Shown: positions 9,092 to 19,100, counted from the stretch's first letter. The stretch: DNA of 32,967 bases from Candidatus Heimdallarchaeota archaeon LC_2 (GCA_001940725.1 MDVR01000172.1:1-32967), one strand, 5' to 3'. Numbers and translations are program-made. The notes: generated from the sequence alone by a model not told the origin.

Positions 9092-10849
9092 ATGTCTGGT
9101 AATGGCAAAATAAAATCAAAAGGAAAAGGAACTAAATTAAGTTTTATCATAGGGAGAGGATTTGGAATAATAATTTTACTTACTTTAATTGTTGGTGCTG
9201 TTAGTATCATTGGAATTCAGAATACAAATGATGAATATTCAAATTTCCTTGATAATGCAAATGTAATTAACGAAGTTTCAATGGAAATGTTGATTGACGT
9301 ATTAAAAGTAAGGCATGTGGAGAAAGACTTCATAGCAACAGGAAATATGACTTTAATAGAGGTTCACGATGAATATGTTAATCGTGTTATTGTTGGTGCG
9401 GACGATATAATTAATATTGATATTAATCAAGGTATGTCAGATCTTGCTCTGGAAATTAAAATAGATGTTATTGCATATAACAATATCGCAGATGAGCAAT
9501 TTGGTGACTATGTTGAACGAGGTGGAGGTGTGTTTGGTTCATCCAGTGGGTTGATTGGTGAATTAAAAGTTGCTTCTGACGAGATGGATGATATGATTAT
9601 AGCAGATTACGCTGCTAGCTCATATAACAATACAGTAATGTTTCAGATGCAAGGATTACTAAGCGATATAATGCAAGATGAAAAGAATTATTTATTGAGC
9701 TGGAACTCTGGAGAGGGCGCTCAGGTGCATATTACATCGATGACCGCTCGCATCACCGAACTTCTTACAATTGTAGATGCCCAGGGCTTAACTGCTCTTC
9801 GGGAAACTGAATGGCACAATGACTGGATAACTTATCAATCTGCATTTACAGCCATTGTGGAGATAGATACCGAAATGGAACAAGAGCAGATAATTTTCAG
9901 TCAATCTGCAGATGAATTGGTAAGAAAAATTGAAGAAATTGAAGAGGAAGCCATGCAAATTGGAATTGATACACGAAAAGTTGTAGAAAAAAGTGTAGAA
10001 TCAATCTTGCTTCTATCAATAGCATTGGTTGTAGTCTCTATACTAATTGGAGTAACTTTAACAATATGGATAACTCGAGGAATTGTAAAACCTGTTTATG
10101 AGATAGAGGCCGAAGTTGAATTAATAGGTAATGGTGATTTAACCAGTGAATTTGCATTCAATAAAATACCTTCATCGGAGTTAATGGTACTAGGTGATAA
10201 TGTCGATAACATGAAAACATCATTAATATCGATTATTGGTTCCATTGCAGGTGCTAATAAAATATTAAATGCGGCCTCTGAGGATCTATTCTCTGGTGCA
10301 GAAGAAATCAATGCATCTGCTGAAGAAGTAGCTAGTACTTCTCAAGCAATGAGTAATGGGGCTACAAGCCAAACAGAATTAATTGCTGAAGTGAATGACG
10401 ATATTCAAACACTAATTCAAATGGTTGAAGAAATTATTAAGAAAATTCAAACAAATACAAGTGATGTTTCACAAATCGCTCTACAAACTAACATCCTTGC
10501 TCTAAATGCGGGAATAGAAGCGTCGCGAGCTGGTGATTATGGACGTGGTTTCATGGTTGTTGCTGAAAATGTTAGAAAGCTTAGTGATCAATCAAAAGAT
10601 GCAGCTGAAAAAATTGCCATGGTTGCAGATGAAATTGCAGAGAATTTACAAAAATCATTTAATAAAATTTCTAATTCAATTGTCAATATAGTAAGTGTCT
10701 CTGAAGAAACAGCAGCTTCTGCAGAGGAAGTTGCAGCTGCAGCAGAAGAGATGACTGCAACAGTTGAGGAGTTATCGTCAGCTGCCCAAGAATTGACAAC
10801 TCAAGCCGAAGAATCTGCAAAAGTGATTGCAACATTCAAAATTAACTAA
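9092..10849 (+). CDS. mcp: Transmembrane methyl-accepting chemotaxis protein
   Basis: This 585-residue receptor has a first membrane helix at about 22-42 and an extracellular, largely helical sensor domain at about 43-300. Two similar charged turns in that domain (VRHVEKDFIATG and MQDEKNYLLSW) resemble a helical bimodular type. A second membrane helix lies at about 303-328, followed by HAMP (about 329-385). The cytoplasmic coiled-coil hairpin has its tip at QTNILALNAGIEASRAGDYG, where CheA and CheW bind. Runs such as SAEEVA and AAEEMTATVEEL on both sides of the tip are likely methylation regions for CheR and CheB. The ligand cannot be told. The start has no ribosome binding site. It is the only receptor in the window and lies near, but not in, the che operon. 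Confidence 0.94.
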   Translation: MSGNGKIKSKGKGTKLSFIIGRGFGIIILLTLIVGAVSIIGIQNTNDEYSNFLDNANVINEVSMEMLIDVLKVRHVEKDFIATGNMTLIEVHDEYVNRVIVGADDIINIDINQGMSDLALEIKIDVIAYNNIADEQFGDYVERGGGVFGSSSGLIGELKVASDEMDDMIIADYAASSYNNTVMFQMQGLLSDIMQDEKNYLLSWNSGEGAQVHITSMTARITELLTIVDAQGLTALRETEWHNDWITYQSAFTAIVEIDTEMEQEQIIFSQSADELVRKIEEIEEEAMQIGIDTRKVVEKSVESILLLSIALVVVSILIGVTLTIWITRGIVKPVYEIEAEVELIGNGDLTSEFAFNKIPSSELMVLGDNVDNMKTSLISIIGSIAGANKILNAASEDLFSGAEEINASAEEVASTSQAMSNGATSQTELIAEVNDDIQTLIQMVEEIIKKIQTNTSDVSQIALQTNILALNAGIEASRAGDYGRGFMVVAENVRKLSDQSKDAAEKIAMVADEIAENLQKSFNKISNSIVNIVSVSEETAASAEEVAAAAEEMTATVEELSSAAQELTTQAEESAKVIATFKIN

Positions 10850-11005
10850 TAAATAGTCAAAATAAAAATAAAATTAAATAATAATAAAATAAATAATCAA
10901 AATAATAACTCAAATTAAAATAAATCAAAATAAATGAGCTCACAATTTACAATTTTTATTTATAATAAACAATATTGCATAATTTAATAATAATATTAAT
11001 TCAAA

Positions 11006-12445
11006 TTAATTACAAATTTTTTGATATGTTTGGGTTGATACATTTACTAATTTAAACATGTGTCGAAACGTTTTAGGAACAATTTCAGTTCCACCTAACA
11101 CTAAATATCCTTTGCAATTAAGAGAATTGTACATCTTAATATAGATCAACTCTGGATTCTCGAAATATATCCAGACATTTCTTGCAAGGATGATATCTAT
11201 CTTTTTAGGAAATATGTCTGAAAATAAATTTAATTTGTAAAACCTAACACTTTTCTTAATATGTGATTTTATTTTATATTGATGGTCTCTATAGGTAAAA
11301 TACTTTTTAATTTCAGATTCACTCAATTCTTTAAGATGATGTAGATTATAGTATCCTAATCTAGCTTTAGCTAGTAAATTATTATTCACATCAGTACTGA
11401 TAACTTCAAACCTTGTATTTGAATTATTATGATTGATAATGGCTAAACTATAAGCCTCACATCCAATTGCGGTTGCTGCAGACCAAAAGGTAATTTTTCT
11501 TCTGTTACCCAAAATTATTTTAGGTAAAATTATTGATTCAAGATATTCCCATGTTTTCCTGTCTCGCATAAATTGTGTTACATTGATACTTAGTTCTGTT
11601 TTAAGCGAGGCAATTTCATTCAAATTGAGCTTTAAATATTCAGAGTAATCAGTTAGAGAATCCATTTTTAATTTGGATATCCTTTTCTTGATCCTACGGT
11701 AGATAAAACTGGGTTTGTAATTAGAAATTTCCGGTGAGTGAGAAGACATAAATTTGATCATCATTTCAAGATGAGAAAGGTCTTGAGCAATTTCAACAAC
11801 TTTTTTGTTTTTTACTATTTTCTTGTAATGAGTTTTTCTACTCTCTAACTCTAATTTTAATTCTTGAATCCCCATATTTTGTAAATCATTGGAGAATACA
11901 TCTAAATCTTTTCGGTTTGGTGTTGAGATGGCAAAATCAATATTTTCCTTCTCAGGTTGTATGTTTGATATTTCAGTTATATCTGTATTTGAAACTAAAT
12001 TATTATTCTTGATTCTTTTAATAAATTCTTCTTTTTTCTCTTTAATCGCTTTTTTGAATAGTTCAGGATCCAAATCCTCTAGATTACCAAATATATCTTC
12101 CATATTCTTCCTTTTACAAATTTTGTTGGATCGTCCTGGTGTTTTACTCTTGATTTCTTTAAGATAAAGTTCTTTTTGAACTGCAACTTGTCTTTTATAT
12201 TCTTCCACATCTGATTTTGCAAGATCTGGATCTATTTTAAAATAATCATCCATTTTTTTTGCAGGTTTTTTTTCCTTTCTAACACTTCTAATTTCATTTG
12301 ACTCTCGAATATTGTTTTTGGTAATTCCTGGTATCGATATTAAGTCATCTAATCCTAAAAGATTATCAATATCATCTAAAGGTAAATGCTTTTGTTCTTT
12401 TTTTTCCTCATTTTCATTGAGGATTTTAGTAGTAGAGGAATTCAA
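11006..12445 (-). CDS. CheR-like protein with long N-terminal extension and altered SAM motif
   Basis: The last 240 residues (about 235-479) align with CheR methyltransferases: an N-terminal all-helical part, then ELSINVTQFMRD, a SAM-binding Rossmann core and ILARNVWIYF. The SAM motif reads WSAATAIGCEAYS (321-333), whereas CheR normally has WSAGC..GEEPYS, so the glycine-rich loop and its acidic residue are changed. The canonical CheR encoded at 13397 in this window keeps them. The first 230 residues are charged and not in CheR. They hold two copies of a motif of about 33 residues (65-98 and 115-147) centred on DPDLAK and DPELFK. The start is TTG at 12445; no ATG occurs before residue 65. It is transcribed away from the GTPase gene. 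It may bind receptor tails without methylating them, or methylate with altered kinetics. Confidence 0.8.
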   Translation of the reverse strand: MNSSTTKILNENEEKKEQKHLPLDDIDNLLGLDDLISIPGITKNNIRESNEIRSVRKEKKPAKKMDDYFKIDPDLAKSDVEEYKRQVAVQKELYLKEIKSKTPGRSNKICKRKNMEDIFGNLEDLDPELFKKAIKEKKEEFIKRIKNNNLVSNTDITEISNIQPEKENIDFAISTPNRKDLDVFSNDLQNMGIQELKLELESRKTHYKKIVKNKKVVEIAQDLSHLEMMIKFMSSHSPEISNYKPSFIYRRIKKRISKLKMDSLTDYSEYLKLNLNEIASLKTELSINVTQFMRDRKTWEYLESIILPKIILGNRRKITFWSAATAIGCEAYSLAIINHNNSNTRFEVISTDVNNNLLAKARLGYYNLHHLKELSESEIKKYFTYRDHQYKIKSHIKKSVRFYKLNLFSDIFPKKIDIILARNVWIYFENPELIYIKMYNSLNCKGYLVLGGTEIVPKTFRHMFKLVNVSTQTYQKICN

Positions 12446-12688
12446 GTTTAGAAAGGTAACGGTGATTTAATAAATAAATAATTGTTAAACAACAAATATT
12501 TTTCTAAACAATCTAGGAATTTAATAACAAAATCAGAGTGATCTTTATTTTCTGAAAAAATTAAATATTTTTATTATTCTTTTAACTGTAAAAAAATATA
12601 TAAAATATTTATCAATATAAAAAAAATTAATACAATGTTTTAAGAATTTGAATGCCATTATCTTAAAAATATTAGGAACTAACCATTA
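12446..12688. promoter_or_regulatory. Divergent promoter region between CheR-like and GTPase genes
   Basis: This 243-base, very AT-rich gap separates two genes pointing away from each other. On the forward strand TTAAAAATA (12663-12671) lies about 20 bases before the GTPase ATG, and an ATATATAAAA stretch (near 12597) gives a second candidate. A short inverted repeat, TTGTT-A-AACAA (12482-12492), lies on the CheR-like side. No open frame is visible. Confidence 0.4.
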
Positions 12689-13237
12689 ATGGATAATAAA
12701 AATTTGATTGATTCACAAATCAAAACTAGATACAAAACTGTACTACTCGGTGATAGCAAAGTGGGAAAAACATCAATAAAAAGAAGTTATCTGGGTTTTG
12801 ATTTTATTGATAATTATGAGATGACTATTGGTATGGAAATTTCTACTAAATCACTAGAGAGGAATATTTTACAGATTTGGGATCTTGCAGGACAAAGAGG
12901 ATTTAACAAAATTTTTGAAGACCACTTTAAACATACCCAAGCAGTTGTTATTGTCTTTGATATTACAAATCCCAAGTCTTTTGAAAATATAGATAAATGG
13001 ATTGAGATGATAACTATTAAGAAAAATGAACTTTTACCCACTGTAATTGTTGGCAATAAATCAGATTTAAGAGGGAGAACTGATGAGGAGGTTTCCTACA
13101 AATCTGCAATGGATTATGCAAATTATCTTTCTAATAATTCTATTTATGAAATTCCCTATATTGAAGCTTCTGCGTTAACAGGTTTAAACATAGCATATAT
13201 TTTTGAACATCTAATTTATACATTAAATGAGATATAG
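12689..13237 (+). CDS. Ras/Rab-like small GTPase
   Basis: This 182-residue protein has all five G motifs. G1 is GDSKVGKT (21-28), the G2 Thr46 lies in YEMTIGMEIS, G3 is WDLAGQ (64-69) with the catalytic Gln, G4 is NKSD (123-126) and G5 is EASA (159-162). The WDxAGQ form and overall length are those of Ras/Rab-type GTPases, which are greatly expanded in Asgard archaea. There is no C-terminal cysteine, so no lipid anchor of the eukaryotic type. It should be a nucleotide-dependent switch. It sits between two cheR-type genes in the chemotaxis locus, and longin/roadblock-like proteins, the usual regulators of such GTPases in prokaryotes, are encoded further downstream. A role in taxis is inferred from this neighbourhood. 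Confidence 0.92.
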   Translation: MDNKNLIDSQIKTRYKTVLLGDSKVGKTSIKRSYLGFDFIDNYEMTIGMEISTKSLERNILQIWDLAGQRGFNKIFEDHFKHTQAVVIVFDITNPKSFENIDKWIEMITIKKNELLPTVIVGNKSDLRGRTDEEVSYKSAMDYANYLSNNSIYEIPYIEASALTGLNIAYIFEHLIYTLNEI

Positions 13238-13277
13238 AATAAGTAATTTTCTGAAAATTAGGTTTAATATTCCTGCA

Positions 13278-13308
13278 AAGTAATATAATTATGAAATATA
13301 TATTACTT
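13278..13308. repeat. 10-base inverted repeat between GTPase and cheR
   Basis: AAGTAATATA (13278-13287) and TATATTACTT (13299-13308) are perfect arms around an 11-base spacer. It starts 41 bases after the GTPase stop and ends 88 bases before the cheR start. It could be an operator for the che operon or a hairpin at the end of the GTPase transcript. Confidence 0.45.
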
Positions 13309-13396
13309 ACTTTTAGGTAGTTAATTGAAAAAAATTATCATTTTAATCATTTTTAACATATAGGCTTATCAATTAAGTAGGCATAATAACTGATTC

Positions 13397-14353
13397 ATGA
13401 TTAAGAAGAGTAAAAAGAACAAAGTAGCAACTGGAGCAACCTTATCATCTCTTCATGGTCCAAAAGGGACTGGGAATGCATTATCTAGGCCTAGAGATAA
13501 AAAAACTGGGAAGAAGACCAGTTATAATGTTCAACCAATTGTTCTCAAAGGAAGAGATTTAGAAAATTTGGATTCAGTTCTAAATTTTCTCAATCAATTG
13601 GGTATTTCTGTTTCAGCATATAAACGAGGCTATTTGATTCGAAGAACAAGGGCAAGAATTGGAAGGCTTAGACTTAGTAGCTATAAAGAATATTTAGCAT
13701 ATTTAAAAGTAACACCAGATGAAATTAAAGAACTGGAAGAAGCTTTAAGCATTAACGTAACCAGATTTTTCAGAAATGAAGATACATATGATTTTATTAG
13801 AGATTCTATCCTTCCCACTTTATTCGGTAGAAATAATTCCAATAAAACTTCTGAAGTAAAGATTTGGTCTGCCGGATGTGCTGTTGGGGCAGAACCATAT
13901 TCTCTAGCAATTTTATGTAGGGATAAAAAATACCTGAATCGTAAGGTTAACATTCTAGCTACAGATATAAATATAGAGCTAATTTCTATAGCCCAGAACG
14001 GTGTATATTCTCCCCATTATCTAGCCGAAATGACCAGTCGAGTTGCTACCAAATATTTTTCCCTTGATAGAGATCAAAATTATAAGGTAAAAGCTTCAAT
14101 AAAAAGAATTGTCAAATTCCAAAGATTAGACTTAACTAAGGATCCTTACCCTAAAAATTACGATATCGTAGTTTGTAGAAATGTCCTAATTTATATTGAT
14201 TCTAAAATGCAGCAACAAATAATTGAGAATTTTTATAAAACACTTAAAGTAGGTGGTATTTTGGTATTAGGGCGAACTGAAACCCTTCGTGGTAAATGGA
14301 AAAAGAAATTCATACCTGTCTCGCCTAAACACAGGGTGTATAGGAAAGTATAG
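13397..14353 (+). CDS. cheR: Chemoreceptor glutamate methyltransferase CheR
   Basis: CheR transfers methyl groups from SAM to receptor glutamates during adaptation. This 318-residue protein has a basic tail of about 45 residues, then the CheR N-terminal helical domain with arginine-rich YLIRRTRARIGRL. The catalytic domain follows: ALSINVTRFFRNEDTY, the SAM loop IWSAGCAVGAEPYSLAI, ATDIN, VVCRNVLIYID and GGILVLGRTET. All conserved features are intact. The basic N-terminal tail (KKSKKNK, then KKTGKKTS) is longer than in most CheR proteins and could aid binding to acidic partners or membranes. The start is ATG at 13397. It is the first gene of a forward cluster continuing with cheD after 50 bases. 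Confidence 0.94.
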   Translation: MIKKSKKNKVATGATLSSLHGPKGTGNALSRPRDKKTGKKTSYNVQPIVLKGRDLENLDSVLNFLNQLGISVSAYKRGYLIRRTRARIGRLRLSSYKEYLAYLKVTPDEIKELEEALSINVTRFFRNEDTYDFIRDSILPTLFGRNNSNKTSEVKIWSAGCAVGAEPYSLAILCRDKKYLNRKVNILATDINIELISIAQNGVYSPHYLAEMTSRVATKYFSLDRDQNYKVKASIKRIVKFQRLDLTKDPYPKNYDIVVCRNVLIYIDSKMQQQIIENFYKTLKVGGILVLGRTETLRGKWKKKFIPVSPKHRVYRKV

Positions 14354-14403
14354 TTCCAAAGGTGAGGGATAAATATCAAATTTTATTGGAAAAATGGAAA
14401 TTC

Positions 14404-14913
14404 ATGACTGAATATAGAGCCAGAATTGGTGAAATTATCATTGGAAAAAAAAATGACCTACTAGGGGCGATTGCCCTTGGAAGTTGTGTAGGTATAGTTA
14501 TTTATGATATAAGGTTGAATATTGCTGCACTGGCGCACGTCGCACTACCAGAGGAATTATTCACAAGTCACAAAAAAACGATAAAAAATATAACCTTTCC
14601 AGGTCGTTATGCTGATACAGCAGTTGTAGAGTGTCTGCGATTGTTGAAGAAAAAAGAGAAAAAAGGAGTGAAAAGGACAAACTTGAAAGCAAAAATCGCA
14701 GGTGGTAGTAGAATGTTTGGAACTAAAGGATTGTTGGGAGGGGGATTGAACATTGGTGATAGAAATATAAAAGCATCAATTGAAAACTTAAAGGCAAATA
14801 AAATTCCATTGGAAGCAAAAGATGTGGGGGGTAATAGTAGCAGGACAATAAAATTTGATTTAGCAAATTTTGATTTGAAAATCAAAAAAGGGGTTAAGAA
14901 CTACAAAATTTGA
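14404..14913 (+). CDS. cheD: Chemoreceptor glutamine deamidase CheD
   Basis: CheD deamidates receptor glutamines and interacts with CheC. The 169-residue form begins at ATG 14404 (MTEYRARIGE), which matches the family's N-terminus. A GTG at 14362 would add 14 unconserved residues. The nucleophile Cys28 lies in LGSCVG and the catalytic His45 in LAHVALP. The conserved residue six places before the cysteine, Thr21 in the Thermotoga maritima protein, is Ala22 here. The later motifs KIAGGSRMF and NIGDRNI and the C-terminal DVGGNSSRTI are all present. The missing threonine may reduce deamidase activity, leaving CheC binding as a possible main role. Confidence 0.92.
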   Translation: MTEYRARIGEIIIGKKNDLLGAIALGSCVGIVIYDIRLNIAALAHVALPEELFTSHKKTIKNITFPGRYADTAVVECLRLLKKKEKKGVKRTNLKAKIAGGSRMFGTKGLLGGGLNIGDRNIKASIENLKANKIPLEAKDVGGNSSRTIKFDLANFDLKIKKGVKNYKI

Positions 14914-15106
14914 GATAAGAGGGAATTATGAATGAAATTTAAGGATCTAAAAATTTTAATTACAAAAATATATGATTTTTTGGAATATTCAGCTCAATCA
15001 AGCAGAAAATATCCTTAATCTTTAAATAATTAAAACCCTTTATACTTGATTAATTTTTGTTAAATCTGACTTTCTCTTTTCAGGAACAAAATTTTCAGTG
15101 ATTAAA

Positions 15107-16141
15107 ATGATGAGTGCAGTTGAAAACACCCAAACTATGGATAATGAATATTTAACATTCTATATCGGAAAGGAGTTAGTCGCAATAAAATTAAAATTTG
15201 TTGAAACAATTGAATTTATTACAGAAATAATTCCAATTCCTCGAGCGCCACCTCATGTTACAGGGGTTGCTAAAATAGAAAATTCTATCATTCCCATTAT
15301 TAATCTTGATGTTCTCTTAAACTGTGATGTAAAACGAGATGACGAGAGCCCAATTGCAGTAATCATATCAATTGACACGGCTGTTTTCGGAATTTATATC
15401 TCAGAACCCCCAAAAGTCACAACCACTGATCTTTCAATGTCAGAAGTAACAGGATACAAAAATGGAGAAATCCCAATTCATTGGTTTCTTGGACAAATGA
15501 AACTTGACGGACTCTCATTTTTTGTTCTTGATCCAACAAAATTTTGGATTGGATTGGGAACATCTGAAATTGTTGGACCTTCATCAAATATTGATTTAGG
15601 TACAATTAAAACAACTTCAACCCCCGCAAAAATTGAGGAACCTACTTCTTCAATATCAGAAAAAAAGCCAATATCAAAGAAAGAGTTAAAGACTGGCCTA
15701 AAAAAGAATAGCAAAAAGAAAAAAGTCGAAGATAAATCTGAAGTAGTTACTGAAGTAAAATTAGAAGAGCTTGATCCTAAGACTGATGTTAAATTAGCAG
15801 ATGAAATTGACGAAAAAGATGATGCCAAAAAGAAGAAAGTAGAAGAGCAATCTGAAATAGTTACTGAAGCAAAATTAAACGAGCTTGATCCCAAGATTGA
15901 TGTTAAATTAGCGGATGAAATTGACGAAAAAGATGATACCAAAAAGAAAGGCAAAAAGAAAAAAGCAGAAGAAAAGTCTGAAATAATTGTTGAAATTAAA
16001 TCAGAAGACCTAGATCCTATCGTTGATCCAAAATTGGAAAACAAAACCGAAAATAAAAAGAAAGGTAAAAAGATAAAAGCAGAAGAGAAAAAGATAGAAA
16101 ACACTGAGGGTGATTCCCAGGAAGAAATTAAAAATCCTTGA
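15107..16141 (+). CDS. cheW: CheW-like adaptor with charged, repetitive C-terminal tail
   Basis: The first half (about 10-150) is one CheW domain: YLTFYIGKELVAI, then IPRAPPHVTGVAKIENSIIP and INLDVLL, the usual CheW strand order. CheW couples receptors to CheA. The second half (about 170-345) is a low-complexity tail rich in Lys, Glu and Asp. It is built of at least three tandem copies of a unit near 38-42 residues, with a core like ELDP-x-x-DVKLADEIDEKDD. Such a tail is not part of CheW and is probably disordered; it may bind partners or space proteins in the array. The start could be ATG 15107, ATG 15110 or GTG 15098. TTTATACT near 15039-15046 is a plausible TATA box. It begins the W - multi-W - Y - A - C run. 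Confidence 0.85.
   Translation: MMSAVENTQTMDNEYLTFYIGKELVAIKLKFVETIEFITEIIPIPRAPPHVTGVAKIENSIIPIINLDVLLNCDVKRDDESPIAVIISIDTAVFGIYISEPPKVTTTDLSMSEVTGYKNGEIPIHWFLGQMKLDGLSFFVLDPTKFWIGLGTSEIVGPSSNIDLGTIKTTSTPAKIEEPTSSISEKKPISKKELKTGLKKNSKKKKVEDKSEVVTEVKLEELDPKTDVKLADEIDEKDDAKKKKVEEQSEIVTEAKLNELDPKIDVKLADEIDEKDDTKKKGKKKKAEEKSEIIVEIKSEDLDPIVDPKLENKTENKKKGKKIKAEEKKIENTEGDSQEEIKNP
15725..16078 (+). repeat. Coding tandem repeats in the CheW tail
   Basis: Copies begin at 15725, 15839 and 15965, so the period is 114 then 126 bases. The first two are about 90% alike; the third has diverged and carries an extra lysine-rich GKKKK insert. Periods are multiples of three, so the frame is kept and copy number could vary without breaking the gene. 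Confidence 0.75.
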
Positions 16142-16162
16142 ATGTAAAATTGGAGATATATT

Positions 16163-19100
16163 ATGTCAAATTACGCTACAATTGAATATCCAGAAATCAA
16201 TCTCATAATGAATTTAAGTAATAATTGTTCGTTATTCCCATTAACTGCTATTAAAAACATAAAAAATATATCATTAAGCTCTTCTGGATATACTCGTGGT
16301 ATTTGTGAAATAGAAAATAATGTAAGCGTAATATTGAATTTTGCTGAATTCCTATCTATAATCCCTCCTACAGACCAAAGTGAACAAATTCTCCTGAAAA
16401 TAACTGATAAAAATGGAGATTTTGGTCTAATCATTCCTACTCCTAAATTCATTTCGGGTGAATTTGAATTCAAAGAAAATTCAAAGTTAGATACAGCTAA
16501 AAACAATTATCCAATTGTTTCATCTAGTTATTGTACAATCGGGAAAAAAGTTTATCTTAGAATTGAAAGAAATCAAATTTCAAGGAGGTTAACTGACGAA
16601 ATCGCATTTTATTTGACCAGTAAATGGAGTAATTCAATTCCTAATTGGTCAAATTTACCGGATGATAATTTAGCTATAATATTGAAAAAATCAATTATTG
16701 GTCAAAGCAGTCAATCAGCATTTATGGGATTAAGAGCAGATACTAATAATATATTACGATGCAAAGTAGGAAAATATGAATTTTCATTTTCTGAAAAATT
16801 ATTATCTGAATTAATTATTTTTAATCAACATATTACCGTGGTTCCTAATAGTCCTGAATGGGTACTTGGTGCTTTTAATTTTAATAATGAGAGTTTACCA
16901 CTCATCGATTTAAATATTTTATTCAATTTGGAATCACAAATTCAAGAGACTCAGTTGGTTGCAATTCTAGAGATTACAAATTCAGTAAAAATTGGTTTAT
17001 TATGTAATTCCATTAACAGTATGGAATTACCTTCAATTAATCTTGTTCAACATGTTCCACAAACAAAGAATATGAATTTTCCATATACTAATATTACAGA
17101 ATTTAATGATAAATTTGTTTTCTCACTTAACATTGAATTTCTTATAGATTCTATCAATAATACTAACATACAAGAAATTCAAAAAAATTGGGAATTTTGG
17201 AGAGAATTCTTAAGCTCTGATATTAAAAAGACACTTAAGAGTCTACAAAGCCAGACAGAGATTGCTGAAATTGAAAAGACCCAAGAATATATTGAAATCA
17301 ACTATCAGAAAATCAATATACTGATTGAACTTTCAGATGATATTTCATTTTTCCCTGATGAAAAAGGGAAAAAAATTGATCTTTATCCAAAATATTGTAC
17401 GGGGTTAACAAATTTAGGCAATACAGTTAGTTTAGCAATTGATTTTGCCTCTTTTCTTAAAATTGAAGAACGAGCGATTGAGGAAAATATCCTCCTTAAA
17501 ACTTCAACAGGTAATAATAATTTAGCATTGCGGATCCCAAAACCAAAACTTGTTAGATATAACATTGTAGCAAATTCAAGTCATACAATAGATAATAGTA
17601 AAAATTCACTGAAAATTCCATCATCACAATATTATATAATTGATGGAAAAATATATCTCAAATTCGATCAAACAAATTTATTCGAATTTTTTAAAAATGA
17701 GTTAAAATCAAAATTATCATCCATGTGGGCAAATTCATTACCCAAATGGGAGAATTTCTCAAATGAGAACTTGGCAAAACTAAAAATATCAAAGACCAAA
17801 ATATCAAGTACAAAGGACCGAATTGCACCTGTCAAGATATCTAAAACAAACAAGTACTTGATTTGCAAAGTAGGTAAATCATTCTTTGCAATTAATGAAA
17901 GCAGTGTTTCACAAGTTATTTCAACTTTGGTCAACCCAACACATATTCCAGATAGCCCACCATGGGTTGATGGTCTAATTGAATTTCAGAATGATGATAT
18001 ACCGTTATTGAATTTATTTAATCTTCTTCAAATTTCAGAAACTAAAAATTCAACTAAAATTACCGTTGTAGTTTCACATTTGAAAAACAAAATCGCATTA
18101 AGATGCAATTCAATTTATCAAACAAACTCTTTAGAAAAAATTTCTCTTAAACAGGAAGATATAACATCAATAAATCTACCTTATTCTAATCTTTTTGAAA
18201 TTGAAGGTGAAATGATTTTCCTTCTCAATTTGGAGTTTATAATACAGTCAACAGAAATCACATCTCAAGATCTTATTTCTAAGGATTGGGAAAAGTTACT
18301 TACAATATCTTCTGCTAATTTCCAAGATAATCAAGTTTTAGTTGATAAGAGCAAAATTTTTGATAATGATTCAATTTATGCAGAAATTCATCAATCTGGT
18401 TATTCAATACCATTAAATCAAATTTTATCAATAGAAGAAGTGTCAAACAAAGAACGAATTTCAGTTGAAAAAATTGAATTTGTTGAGTATAACGGTGAAT
18501 GGGTTCCGTCCTTAAAAATAGAATTAGAATTTATTAAAAAACGAAAATCATCCCATAATATTTCACTTATATTGCAAATAGATGGCTTAGTATTTGAATT
18601 ACAAGTCGATAATCTTAAACTAATAAATCAAGGAAATCAATTAATTAATGAATCTACCTGGAATACATTACTTAAAGGTGTAAATCCAATAGGATTGACC
18701 GTACCAGTTGGAAACGATGAAGGCCTCGCGTTTGGAATTGATTTAGCAACCTTCGTTTATTCATCGTTTAATAGACTAAATAAGAAAATAAACAATATTG
18801 GTAAATTTATTTCTAATATAAAAGTTGAACCCCCCACTGGAAGTAGTCGAGATTCCATAATATCAAAAGAAATGGCCCAAATTTGGGAAGACAATATAGA
18901 ATTATATCTTATTATTAATAATAAAAATAAGGAATTCAAAAAATTTGCAATGCAAACTGAATTAATTTCTGACATCACCTTAGAATTACCTCCTGATACT
19001 GAATTTCTTAATTGGACATTTGGTTCATCCAAATCATATTTCTATATCAAAGTAAATAAAAACGAAGAGCATGAAAAGACAATTCAAATTCCTTCGAATT

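Noticed and set aside
12689..13237. Eukaryotic contamination suggested by the Rab-like GTPase
   Set aside because: It sits in an intron-free, compact prokaryotic che locus with matching base composition, and such GTPases are common in Asgard archaea.
15478..16104. Reverse-strand frame of about 208 residues rich in Ser and Phe
   Set aside because: It is the antisense shadow of the Lys/Glu/Asp-rich CheW tail, and its composition is explained by complementing those codons.
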